NCBI GenBank assembly: GCA_032718475.1
Contig: JAUCBJ010005015.1
Coordinates: 1-49,691, forward strand
DNA: 49,691 nt
Direction: 5' to 3'
DNA from: Nemertoderma westbladi
Lineage: Eukaryota > Xenacoelomorpha > Nemertodermatida > Nemertodermatidae
Shown here piece after piece: positions 32,011 through 43,485 of this stretch. The translations under genes were made by a program, and so were the position numbers. How positions within the stretch are numbered: position 1 is the stretch's first letter; every line of letters begins with the position of its first letter. The notes beneath the pieces were generated by a model that saw only the letters and a program-made list of their open reading frames with translations, was not told the origin of the DNA and searched no databases.

Positions 32011-34700
32011 TCCTGCTCCTTACAGGTAGGTAGGTGGTACACTATGGCTGTGGTACGCTACGGATGTGGTTATAAGTGCCCCACTCGGCTATAGAGAGTG
32101 CCCGCTGGTTTTTCCCCTGGACGGTCAGGGCCCTAAACCGATTAGGTTCTCTGTTCGCAGAACACCGAACACTATTCCGGCCACGGAACTAGTCCAGCAG
32201 AATGCCTTTATAGAATCCTGGTATTTGGGGGACGAGAGGATCTCAGCAACTAAGCGAAAACGAACAATAGGATGTTCCTAGACACCCCCCCAAAATTTAT
32301 CCAGACAACTTTTCGCCATACATAATGTGTTAAAAAAGTCTACGGTTCTCCGGCTAGGGCCAATTTGTGTCAAAAAGTCCTTTTCCCTAGCAACCACGTT
32401 GCTATGGAGCTACAGCCAAAACGGCTAATGCTACGGAGTTGGGACTGGCGCCAATCGATAGGCAGCATATGGGTTTACCTTGACAACTTCGAGTTTGAAG
32501 TTGCCCGATCAAGATCTTGACCGTGATCAGCAAAGATCAGTTTTGATCAGGAATCGGACACTCAAGGCTTGCTCCAATCGAAAAACTTAACATTACAAAA
32601 AGATTCAGCGAACCCACATTAGTCATGATTCCCGTTAAAAGATTTTACAAAAATTGAATTCTTCCTGATCAAAACGCAAGATCATGATCGCGCAAATATC
32701 GGACTTCGTAAAATCGTAACTAAGCATTTTGGATATAAACAATTACTGTAGGAAACGTTCAGAACAACGCCCTGAGTCGATTAAAAAAAATTGGCTCAAT
32801 CGGACAAACGGTTCTCGAGATCTGATACCTGATCATTAAAGATCGTGTTTTTCGGTTTTTTCCAATTTTCTCGAAAACTTGGGGGGGTAGCCAAAATTTG
32901 GGCATAAAAAAGCTCAAGTCTAGAGGGTCAAAACTCAAGATCATGATCGCAAAAAGATCAGTATATTTAAAATCGAATCTAATCATTTTTCTAATAAACA
33001 TTCATTGTAAGAAATGTTCAATGGTCTATTCTGAGTTGATTAAAAAAAAATTGGCTCAATCGGTCAACCGGTTCTCAAGATCAGCTTCCTGATCATAAAA
33101 GATCGTGTTTTTCGGTTTTTTCCAATTTTCTTAAAAACTTTGTTTGAGACCCCCAATTTTCTTTTTACTAATCGACTTCTATTAAGAAGGGGCAACTTTT
33201 GAGCATTTCGAAAATTTCTAAAAGCGATTTGATCAGGCCATGATCAGGAAAGATCATGTTTTCGGTTTTATTTCGAAGACCAAGTTCTGTGAGTTTACCG
33301 TATAAAAAAACTTAACATTACAAAAAGATTCCTCACCCTCGAATTAGAGAGGGTAGCCAAAATTTGACCATAAAAAAGTTCAATTCTAGGGGGTCAAAAG
33401 ATCATGATTGCGAAATGATCATTTTTTTCAAAATTACTTCTGAGCATTTTGGGGCAAAACTGTCAAACTAAAAAACATTCACTGGAGTGTTCTAAGTAGA
33501 TTTAAAAAAATTTCGACTCAATAGGCCTACCGGTACCGGAGATATGGTCGTCCAAAGTGTGCTTCCTTTAATTCGAAAATATTTTGAAAACCCTTGATCG
33601 AATTTTTTCCTTGAAAATATGGACACGCATCTAACAATATATCATAATCCATATTTAAGATGACAGGTACCGGTGAAATCAGACTTTACCGAAAAAAAAT
33701 TCAAATTTTTGCTACTCATGTCTGACTATCTCGAAAACTATAACAGATATGGAAATACTTTCACTGCAAGAAATGTTTGCCTATCCAATGCGCTTCTAAC
33801 TCTGTGCTCGGATTTTGCATAGTGTCAAAACCTAGTACTTAACCCCCCCAGCGGAGGGAACGGAGTGACCGGAGCGCCAGTACTATCTTTCATTATTATG
33901 TAGTAATAAGGGTGGTGGGTGGGGTAGGTGGTGAACACTATTTATAGGGTGGAGGGAGGGTCTAGTATATTACTTTAGGATATTTGATTTCTTTGCAATA
34001 TAGTTTAGCTGCCTCAGTCTTATTTGTAATATGTTATACATTATACCAAAATATATCAAGTTTTAACATACTACATTGTCTACCTGTAGAAGAAATATAC
34101 AATGTAGGGCTCATAATATATTTATAAATAGATTTAGTATATTTACATTGTATAACCGAGTTAATTGATACTATTACAGTATTATACTAAAGACGCCGCT
34201 TTGATATATCTGATCAAATGGCAATTTCTTGTATATTATCTATTTCACTATCTTGAGTATATCATTCAATTTCTAAAACTATAATAATAAACATTTACTT
34301 CACTTCTTGTTTACTCGCATGGATATATTGATATAAAACACTTCAGTATAATATGTTATAGGGCCAAACGCAGATTAATCGGAATAATATGTTTAATTAT
34401 TATTACAATTGGCACATTGAAGTAAGTAGTACATGAGTTTGATAAAATAATTATGAATCTGTATCTTATTCTACTTTGTCTATATGATTATGTTATATAA
34501 TAATGTTACTTTATCACTTTGGTTTAAACCGATCTCCTTTACTATTACTTACTACTTATACTACTACTACTACTACTATTACTACTACTACTACTGAATA
34601 CTACAGAGTTATATATTATAAGAGGACGGGGTTCGTGATTATTAGTTATTATACAAGTGCCCCTCGGCTATAAAGAGTCCACCCTCGGTTGCTTACTGGA

Positions 34701-36239
34701 TTGGAATTTGGTTAGGTTAAAGCCGGATCCTTTTAGGATGTCGCAAACCTTGCGCCCTGTGTCCAGTATCTCTTCAACCGTATTGCCAGACTCCATTCCG
34801 TCGTCTACGTAGAAGCCGCGTCAAATCATATCAACGGCCCTAGTGCTGTATCTATCCTCCTTCCCTTTCACTGTGTCTCTTACTGCCATAGTTGTCGTGA
34901 AGGAAGACAACTTGGCCCCCATGTTCTGTACTATCATCTTGTACGTCGGTATGATCAACGGTTCTTCGTCGCCGTTGTACCATAAGAAGCGTCGACTATC
35001 GCTATCTTCTTCCGTTACACGGACTTGGTTAAACATGCCCTCTATATCACAGGTGAAGGCGTGTTTCCCATTCCTGAATCTAAGTAGGACCTCAATCCCT
35101 GAGTTGTAGATATTGAGACCCTCCAGCAGATAGTCGTTTAGGCATTTTCCGTTGGTTTTTTCCGACGCATCCACTACCATCCGCAGTTTACCTTTCTTTG
35201 GATCTAAAGCCACGTGGAGTGGCAGGTGATATGTCCTGTCCGTGTTCGGTTCGTCAACCGGTAACTCCACGGCCCATCCTTTCTCGATGTACTTCTTAAT
35301 CGTTCTGTGGATGTACTCATTCTTCTCGGGGCTCCGTTTTAGTGTCTGCTTCAGCTTGCGGAGCCTCGTGAGTACCATCCCTCTATTATCGGGTAACGGT
35401 AGCTTTGGTATCTTCCATACCATTCCTATGGTATACCGCCCCTCATCGCATGTCATGGACTCCTCTACGCTCTGTTGAGCCTGTTTGTCCTCCACCGAGG
35501 TCCCGACCCCGGTTTCCTTTAATCCTTCAAAGTCTTGTTTGAGCAGTCTTTTAAGCTGCTCCTCTGCTCTCTCATCACCCATTTCCTGCATAGTTCCTGC
35601 GAACATGCATCCTGATGTCTCCGACATCCTAAATGGTATCTTGCTCTTGATTGGGCCGCTCAGTGTCCACCCGAATGGTGTCAGTATCGCCACTGGGTCA
35701 CACTCCCTGTCTTCGCCGAAGACCGTTTGCATTCTTTCGTGGGCCGTCGGGCAGTCCATTCCTACTATGATGGATACCTTCCTGACGTCCACCTCCGGGA
35801 TTGAGAAGTCCATGCTGTCCAGGAATTTATATTGCTCGACCTCGATGTTGGTTGGCCACCTGGCATTGATATTAATTGACTCTATCACTTGGATGGGGTC
35901 GATGGTTGCCCCGTAGTCACATCCCGGTGCCACCGCTGCAATTGCGCACCGTCCGGTCCTCATCTCTAGGACCTCGTCTTTGCTAGAGATTGTTGTTACC
36001 GCCATTCTGCTTGGCCTCGTTCTCAATCCTATTTCTTCGGCCACCCAATCCTCAACTAATGTGAAGGCAGCTCCACTATCAACCAGCATCAGAGTGGTTA
36101 CCGATCGATTGCCTTCTCCAATTACTCGCACTGGTACTACCCCGAGTAGCACCGTTCCTCTTTTCTTTGCCCCTATTGTGCTTGTTGCCATCATTTGGCC
36201 TTTGTTTTGACCGAACTTGATCGGGGTCTCCTTGCATTA
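34701..36239 (-). pseudogene. Element A pol, first part: aspartic protease and RT
   Basis: The frame opens with ATG near 36194, although in the ancestral protein it is continuous with gag. The protease block is LMLVDSGAAFTLVEDWVAEE. After a long linker, RT motifs follow: LRMVVDAS, motif A TCDIEGMFNQVRV, RRFLWYNG and a GAKLSSFTT block. A TGA at 34821-34823 replaces the CGA codon seen in element B. The frame then continues to FYVDDGMESG (RT catalytic YVDD intact) and breaks at 34701, where the 6 kb block enters. Confidence 0.9.
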
Positions 36240-36724
36240 CCTAGCTCTATGTCCACTCATCACACATCACGAGCAGATCTCATTTTTCGCCGCGTATTCT
36301 ACCTGATCTTCCCTGGGTAACGCTTGCCAGTAGCTGCAATTCATGGTTTGATGATGTGCATTTGTATGTAGCTGGCATTTACTCTTTGGGTCGAAGCCGT
36401 CCTTGTACAGCGCATCGCGTATCGCAGTTGCATTTGTACTAAAGTCCCTACTGTTTTTATTGTTTGGGTTTGGCCTACTGGGCGTACTGGGGTTATGTTT
36501 ATTCGTGTTGTTATTTTTCCCCTGTCCGCTCCATGATGTGGTTTTACCCCCGGCTACCTGTGGACTTGCAGTCCCCCGCGTCGCTGCATATGGCAATGAT
36601 TGCCTGAGCTTTGGTAATGCGTTTGACGTGTTGTGCTCTGGTTTCGGTCTATGGTAATCCGTCTTTGATCCCTTTCTCAGGCTATCTTCGCTATAGACTG
36701 GGTCGGTTATTAGTTCAGCTTCGT
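36210..36724 (-). pseudogene. Element A gag C-terminus with damaged CCHC knuckle
   Basis: This continues the gag of 48015-49691 across element B: the codons for ...NYEAEL are joined at the TTCGT target site. It holds an Asn/Ser/Pro-rich linker (NNNTNKHNPSTPSRPNPNN), the segment LHTNAHHQTMNCSYW and a CCHC knuckle matching CSRCVMSGHRARQC in element B. Two nonsense changes fall in the knuckle: TGA at 36267-36269 (Arg in B) and TAA at 36237-36239 (Gln in B). Confidence 0.88.
36720..36724. repeat. Target site duplication of element B (left copy, TTCGT)
   Basis: TTCGT precedes the TGTTAGC start of the 5' LTR. The same 5 bp follows the 3' LTR at 48015-48019. Five bp is the usual BEL/Pao duplication length. 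Confidence 0.95.
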
Positions 36725-37262
36725 TGTTAGCTTATTCAATCCCGCTAACACCCCATAAAGTTGAGCCGATAAGCCATATTGGGGGCCACAAGATTGGGCA
36801 ATCACCCACTCGTGTCTCCCCAACAAAGTGGGAAAGGAGAACACACAATGAGGGTCAGGGGTTACCCCCCTGACACAGAGGGAATAGGTGGAGTGAACGG
36901 GAACACTCCAAAAGGCGCTAACAAGGGTATCAACCAATCAGAGGGGGGAAAGGCACCGGCTGAGTACAGTAACAAGGCCACCCGTGCAATATAATCAGTT
37001 GGCAGTAATCATCTCATTCAGTTATCTCAGTATCATATTGGTGCTAGTTAGGTTAGTTAGTTTAGCTAGGGAAGTACCGGGACTTTAATTACCATCACCC
37101 GCCTTCCGTGTACAACAACGTATTATCTATATCTATATCTATATCTTTATGCCCAAACATTATACACGACAAACAACGCAAACTCCTTTACTCTTCACAC
37201 ACGGCGGGGACGCGTGAATTAATAAACCGGATAAACCTGAATCCTTCCTGGATCCCGTCACA
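36725..37262 (+). repeat. 5' LTR of element B (538 bp)
   Basis: It starts TGTTAGCTTATTC and ends CCCGTCACA. An AATAAA lies at 37221-37226 within the LTR, as expected for its polyadenylation signal, and TATATCTATATC runs upstream of it. Apparent ORFs on either strand are by chance. I did not recognise a tRNA primer-binding site just inside the end. Confidence 0.95.
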
Positions 37263-37390
37263 GTAATTAAATCGGAGCTGCTACCCTAGACAGTTAACTA
37301 AACCCAAGCGGCTACTACAGTAATCGAAACAGAGCTGCCGCCCTAGTTAGCTACCAGTGACTATCAGCCACCAATCTAAAGTTAAAGGAG
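37263..37390 (+). other. Leader of element B with degenerate repeats
   Basis: Between the 5' LTR and the first ATG, phrases like CAGTAATTAAATCGGAGCTG and CAGTAATCGAAACAGAGCTG recur, as does CTACCCTAG/CCGCCCTAG. The primer-binding site must lie at the start, but no tRNA match is claimed. Confidence 0.5.
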
Positions 37391-38496
37391 ATGAGTCAGT
37401 CAGGAGAGACGACACCGACGCGGACCCCGGACGAAGAACTAACGATCCGCGAGGCCGCAACCAGACGGTATAGGCCCATGACGCCGGACCCATCGGAAAC
37501 GGGTGATCCGGAAGTTCAGGATGAGGGGGGCCGTCTGGAGTCAGAAGTTGAGTCGAGAGGAGGGGGAGTCGAGTCGGAAGATCGAGAGGGCGAATTGGAA
37601 GGAGAAAGAGACGAGTCGACACACGACGACAATCAACGTGCCGATGTCGCCGGCCCGCCACAGGCCGAGGGTGATGGACGTCCCACCGGAACGGCAACGG
37701 TGGGGCCGCCAGTACGACGTCGGACCCGGAGAGAAGGAGGAGAGGTTGGCGACGAGGACGTCGGGGTTTCTGAGCGACTTTGACGGGCCTACAACGCGAC
37801 CCAGAGACTATTAAAGGAGGCCAAAGAGGGGGCGAGGATAGACGAGGTAAAGTTAAAGAAAGGACTAGGTGAGTCGAATAGACATTTTAACTATTTAATG
37901 CGATTCGGACAGAGAGAAATGGCCAAGGAGAGAGCGAGAGGGGTTGCCAAGGAACTGTGTAACCTATGGCAGTGTAGGGGTATGGAGCCTGGTGCAGTGT
38001 ACATAGGGCCATACTTAGTCGATGCCCAGGGTATTAAATTCGTGGGTTGGAGGAGACCTGAGGAGGGCAAATCCGAGGTTGACCCCGAGGATTCGGTCTT
38101 GTCGGTCGGAGGGAGTTCCGGGAGGAGGGGGAAAGTTAGTAGATCAGGAAGGCGGAGGGAATCCTCATAACCGATAAGTCTGCTACATCCTCCGTGAAAG
38201 GAAGACGGGTGAGAGAGATAAACGCCACGTACTATTGGGACCTGATAGAGCAAGGCCATAGGGAAGTAGAAAGACGGTTAGAGGAGGGGAGAATACTGCT
38301 AGAGAGGGAAATGGTGCTGATTAGAGAGACAGGAGAGAGGGCCGAAAGGGCCGCGAGAAGCCTTAGGGAGTGTGAGGAAATAGAGAGGAAGGAACAAGAG
38401 GAGCGTGTGGCGGAACGTAAGGAGCGTGAGGCGAGAGAGGAAAAGGAACGCAAAGAGCGTGAGGGGGAACGCAAAGAGCGTGAGGCGGAACGCTAG
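37391..38496 (+). pseudogene. Element B gag N-terminal region (broken)
   Basis: An ATG at 37391 after the leader opens a Glu/Arg/Pro-rich frame, interrupted by TGA at 37781-37783. In the same frame it continues to TAA at 38168-38170, with a compact segment (GPYLVDAQGIKFVGWRRPE). The next part, in another frame (38194-38496), is an almost pure charged coiled coil (VERRLEEGRILLEREMVL, then EREAREEKERKEREGERKE repeats). These look like parts of one long gag with several lesions. No known matrix domain was recognised. Confidence 0.65.
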
Positions 38497-38558
38497 GGCG
38501 TGAGGCAGAACGTAAGGAGCGTGAGGCGAGAGAATAAAAGGAACGCAAGGAGCGTGAG

Positions 38559-40232
38559 GTGAGGCGAAGGGAGGGAGCTAGGAGAGTGGCAGAGTTGGCC
38601 GACCAGAGCGCGCAGGAGTGTCGGGAGAGCGTGGCAAGAGAGGAGCATGAGCGAAGAGAATTGGGAAAACGCCGAGATGAGCTTATAGGGTACAAAGCTA
38701 GACACACGTGCGAACTGGGACTGGTGCGGGTAGGGGCGTCTGAGAGCGGGGCCGGCTCGAATATTTTCGAGGGACCAAGAGCCGTGGATACGTTTATTAA
38801 TACCCCACTTACAGGGACCGCACAACGACAGACCCGAGAACTGGTGTGACAATACGGGCGGGGGGGGGGGGGGGGGGGTAATAATAATATTACGGTAGAT
38901 GACATTAATATTAATAATACTGTATTGAATGACTCTAACCAAATCTTTATTGCAGGAAATACTTTACCTAATAATAATAATTTAAATTTAAATCCGAACG
39001 ATTCTAATATTAATGTGCAAAATAATTCTAATAATGTAGTTACGCAGAATAATCCAAATAATTTAAATAATAATCCGAATTCAAATTTACAAAATAATCC
39101 AAACAATTTAAACAATAATCCGAATTCGAATTTACAAAATAATCCAAATAATTTAAATAATAATCCGCCGAATTCGAATTTACAAATTAATTCAAATAAT
39201 GTTATCACGCAAGATAATGTTTCTAACTTTGGTGCACAAAATAATTTGGGTGAACTAGGAGATAATTACAGTGGTGCTATTAATGTGAACGCGTCGGACG
39301 TACGTAGCCCGGCGGGTGATGGCCTGGTAGGCCACGTAGTCAGTAGGCCGGAAGTGGCGGGGTTGAGCCAACCCGAGGTGGGCCTGGTAGGCCACGTAGC
39401 TAGTAGGCCGGAAGCGGCAGGGTTGAGCCAACCCGAGGTGGGCCTGGTAGGCCAGAGAGTAGTAGAGAGAGAGGCGGGGGTAAGTGGACCCAGCCGCAGC
39501 AGAAACATTGTGTTGACTAGAGAGGGGTGTAGAAGTGGAGTAAGAGATAGTGAAGTTAGATGTGGCGAGTGGGAGGGGGGGGGGGGGGGATATGGGCGCC
39601 CCACCACATAAGATTAGCGGCGAGAGAGGGGGGGCAGAGAATGCCCCACAAGAGGGGTGTAGAAGTGTAGTAAGAGGTAGTGAAGTTGGAAGTGGCGGGT
39701 GGGGGGGGGGGGGGCTACGGGCACCCCACCGCGAGGGATTAGTAGCGAGAGAGGGGGGACAGAGAGTGTCCCACAGGCGTCGGCGGATAATGCTCAGGCC
39801 GAAATAGGTAAACCGCAACACCCGGCGACGGAGAGTAATAGGGGGATTGCGAGTATCCCCAGCGGCGTGCGATCGAGCAGAGAGAGGCAGGTCGACGTCG
39901 CGAGAGGGCGGACGAAGCGTCGAGCCCAATCAGAAGAGGGAAGAAGAACAGTGGAGTTTAACCGGGAGGTCGACGAGAGATCTCACGAGCGGGAATACTG
40001 CACTGAAAGGAGAAGAAGAGAAGACAGAAGGAGAAGTATCGCCGCAAACGATAGAAGAGCGAGGACGGATAGCGAGCCGTCGGTAGTTGAGATGGAAGGA
40101 GAGAGTCGGTGTGGTCAAACTTTGGGAGATTGCCGTCGTCCCGGAGAGACGTGGCCCGACGAGGCGCACCACACATCGAGAGAGGGGTACATGATGTACC
40201 GGTACGAAGATGAGAGCAGTAGAGGGGGTTGA
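38559..40232 (+). pseudogene. Element B gag middle region: coiled coil, Asn-rich and tandem-repeat segments (broken)
   Basis: All three pieces share one frame: 38559-38849, 38925-39611 and 39699-40232. They are broken near homopolymer G runs (about 38858-38878, 39577-39590, 39700-39713). The middle contains 45-bp units coding NNPNNLNNNPNSNLQ (three, about 39046-39180), then 60-bp units coding GLVGHVASRPEAAGLSQPEV (about two and a half, from 39321), then a 130-bp DNA repeat (39521 and 39651). The last piece is Arg/Glu-rich. Frame loss at G runs suggests slippage errors. Confidence 0.7.
39046..39180 (+). repeat. 45-bp minisatellite in gag, three units
   Basis: Each unit, beginning AATAATCCAAAYAATTTAAA, encodes the same 15 residues (NNPNNLNNNPNSNLQ). 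The third unit has an extra CCG. The sequence is in frame, so the repeat changes protein length without breaking the frame. Confidence 0.9.
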
Positions 40233-40493
40233 AGAGAATCTTTCCGATGGGATACACCTGCCGATCAAGAATACGGTAGCCGCGGGGAGGATTATTCGAG
40301 AAGAATAAACTTCGATCCCGAGCAACACATACAGACTGTAGGACATTCTGTAGGCCTTATTGCACATACCATAGGCCATGCTGACAGAGGTAATGTAGGC
40401 GATAGGATAGCGCGGACGACGGGATTAAACCCAGAAGTTGCGGAATACATTCCGGTAGGTAGGCCAGAAGCTGATAGGCCTATAACGGTACCA

Positions 40494-42185
40494 GTGCAGC
40501 AGTATGACTACAGCACCAAAGGATATAACATATACCCAGGGGAGGGGGGAATTATTGCGGATAGGTGCATGGGCCCCAATATATTAACATCAACCCCACT
40601 ACCAATCATACCGGTGGGGGGGGGGGACAGGGTGACATTCCCCCATCACAATAATGAGAATATGTCATGCGACAAAGAAATATGGAGGGGGCCGCTACCC
40701 CCAATGATATACCCAAGCCAGAGAAAGACAGGAAATAGGACGGACGGACCGCACCTAACAAGAGAAACTATGCAACATCCATCGAACCCATTGGAGGCGC
40801 AGGCGGCGGGGATGGCCACGTTAATTGATGCGTTAAAAACCAGGATCGAGTTACCACCCGTGGAACCATTCAAATTCGATGGGAGTAGGCTGGAAGAATA
40901 TCTACAGTTTCGGCGCATGTATAGTAACAAAATACTAACAAAGAACTTGACGCAGGCGGAGTGCCTAAAGTATCTGCAAGTATACACAGGAGGCCCAGCA
41001 TACGACATCGTGAGGCAATACCAGGGTATAGAAGGCGGCTTCACGACGGCATGGTGGGCACTGGATAGGGAATACGGGCACCCAGCTAAGATCATCAGGC
41101 AAACCCAGAGAGGCATAACAACGGGTGTCCTACAGGATAATCCCGTTAGCATTAAGACGTTTGCTAACAAAGTTGAAAAGGCGCTGATTGTACTAAAGAC
41201 GCTAGACGCACCATACGAGCTCAACGCGTCCAACAACATCACCACGATAGCGCAGGCACTGCCGATCTGGCTGCGCAATAAGTGGAGGAAAGTCGCTTTT
41301 TCCACTCGAGATAGAAAGGGTGCGGAACCGGGTCTAGAAGAAATGTCGAGCTTCTTAAGCTACGAAGCTGAATTAATAATCGACCCAGTCTATAGCGATG
41401 ATAGCCTGGGAAAGGGACCAAAGACGGATTACCATAGACCGAAACCAGAACACAACACATCAGACGCATTGCCGAAGCTCAGGCAATCACTGCCATACGC
41501 AGCGACGCAGGGGACTGCCAGTCCACAAGTAGCCGAGGGTAAGACCGGACAGGGGAAAAATAACAACACAAATAAATATAACCCCAGTACATCCAGTAGG
41601 CCGAACCCAAACAATAAGAATAGTAGGGACTTTAGTACAAATGCAACTGCGATACGCGATGCACTGTACAAGGACGGCTTCAACCCAACGAGTAAATGCC
41701 AGTTACATACAAATGCACATCATCAAGCCATGAATTGCAGCTACTGGCAAGCACTACCCAGGGAAGATCAGGTAGAATACGCGGCGAGAAATGAGATCTG
41801 CTCGCGATGTGTGATGAGTGGACATAGAGCTAGACAATGCAAGGAGACCCCGATCAAGTTCGGTCAAAACAAAGGCCAAACGATGGCAACGAGCACAATA
41901 GGGGCGAAGAAAAGAGAAACGGTGCTACTTGGGGTAGTACCAGTGCGAGTGATCGGAGAAGGCAATCGATCAGTGACCACACTGATGCTGGTCGATAGTG
42001 GAGCTGCCTTCACATTAGTTGAAGATTGGGTGGCCGAAGAAATAGGATTGAGAACGAGGCCAAGTAGAATGGCGGTAACGACAATCTCTAGCAAAGACGA
42101 GGTCCTAGAGATGAGAACCGGACGGTGCGCGATTGCAGCGGTGGCACCGGGCTGTGACTACGGGGCAACCATCAACCCCATCTAA
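40494..42185 (+). pseudogene. Element B gag capsid, zinc knuckle and protease (to premature TAA)
   Basis: A clean frame of 563 codons. There is no ATG at 40494 (the codon is GTG) because it is the continuation of the upstream gag frame. It contains a DUF1759-like region (FKFDGSRLEEYLQFRRMYSN, QAECLKYLQVYTGGPAYDIV, WALDREYGHPAKI), an Asn/Ser/Pro linker, a CCHC knuckle CSRCVMSGHRARQC and the protease block LMLVDSGAAFTLVEDW. It ends at TAA 42183-42185, where element A has a Gln codon in DPIQVIESI. Gag and protease share one frame, as usual for BEL/Pao. Confidence 0.92.
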
Positions 42186-43485
42186 GTGATAGAGTCAATT
42201 AATATCAATGCCAGGCGGCCAACCAACATCGAGGTCGAGCAATATAAATTCCTGGACAGCATTGACTTTTCAATCCCGGAGGTGGACGTCAGGAAGGTAT
42301 CCATAATAGTAGGAATGGACTGCCCGACGGCCCACGAAAGAATGCAAACAGTCTTCGGCGAAGACAGGGAGTGTGACCCAGTGGCAATACTGACACCATT
42401 CGGGTGGACACTGAGTGGCCCAATCAAGAGCAAGATACCATTTAGGATGTCGGAGACATCAGGATGCATGTTCGCGGGAACTATGCAGGAAATGGGTGAT
42501 GAGAGAGCAGAGGAGCAGCTTAAAAGACTGCTCAAACAAGATTTTGAGGGATTAAAGGAGACCGGGGTCGGGACCTCGGTGGAGGACAAACAGGCTCAAC
42601 ATGCGATCAGGGGCGGTATACCATAGGAATGGTATGGAAGCTACCGAAGCTACCGTTATCCGATAATAAAGGGATGGTACTTACGAGGCTTCGTAAGTTG
42701 AAGCAGACACTAAAACGGAGCCCCGAGAAGAATGAGTACATCCACAGAACGATTAAGAAGTACGTCGAGAAAGGATGGGCTGTGGAGTTACCGGTTGACG
42801 AACCAAACACGGACAGGACATATTACCTGCCACTCCACGTGGCTTTAGATCCAAAGAAAGGTAAACTGCGGATGGTAGTGGATGCGTTGGCAAAAACCAA
42901 CGGAAAATGCCTAAACAACTATCTGCTGGAGGGAATATCTACAACTCGGGGATTGAGGTCCTACTTAGATTCAGGAATGGGAAACACGCCTTCACCTGTG
43001 ATATAGAGGGCATGTTCAACCAAGTCCGTGTAACGGAAGAAGATAGCGATAGTCAACGCTTCTTGTGGTACAACGGCAACGAAGAACCGTCGATTATACC
43101 GATGTACAAGATGATAGTACAGAACATGGGGGCCAAGTCGTCTTCCTTCACGACGACTATGGCGGTAAGAGAAACAGTGAAAGGGAAGGAGGATAGATAC
43201 AGCACTAGGGCCGTCGACATGATTCGACGCAGCTTCTACGTAGACAACGGAATGGAGTCTGGAAATACGGTTAAAGAGATACTGGACACAGGGCGCGAGG
43301 TTCGCGACATCCTAAAAGGATCCGGCTTTAACCTAACAAAATTCCAATCCAGTTCGCAAGAATTTATCAGAGCGATAGAGGACGAGAGACCAGAATCGAC
43401 CATGGATAATCCCACGACAGCCAAAGGGCAGGACATGGCGAATAAGAGAACAGAGTCTCAACAGAAGGCACTGGGAATCGTGTAG
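42186..43485 (+). pseudogene. Element B reverse transcriptase region (several lesions, YVDN)
   Basis: This continues the protease frame. Relative to element A there is a 22-bp deletion near 42600 and a 4-bp deletion near 42937, each shifting the frame. RT motifs LRMVVDA, TCDIEGMFNQVRV and FLWYNG are visible. The catalytic box reads FYVDNGM: the second Asp codon is AAC at 43246-43248 (GAC in A). The frame ends at TAG 43483-43485 in GIV-stop-DKETDEL, a stop also present at the same codon in element A. Confidence 0.9.

Larger units (their letters stand above)
28673..34694. mobile_element. 6 kb non-coding block of three head-to-tail units inserted in element A RT
   Basis: Element B shows the uninterrupted target. 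In A, ACTGGA occurs at 28667-28672 and 34695-34700, flanking the block. Inside, near-identical end sequences (GTGCCCC-TCGGCTATA-AGAG...) recur just before 29622, before 32116 and at the right end. Each is followed by ACTGGA or CCTGGA and then a start like CAGTCAGGGCCC(T)AAACCG. This gives three units: 28673-29627, 29628-32121 and 32122-34694. Unit 1 looks like unit 3 with about 1.7 kb deleted (junction at about 29381). No ORF, LTR or TIR was recognised. The class is unknown. Confidence 0.75.

Noticed and set aside
37263-37285. tRNA primer-binding site of element B
   Set aside because: The bases after the 5' LTR do not match any tRNA 3' end I can recall with confidence.
38232-39208. Long minus-strand frames rich in Ser/Leu/Phe opposite element B gag
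   Set aside because: They are shadows of coiled-coil and Asn-rich coding repeats on the plus strand.
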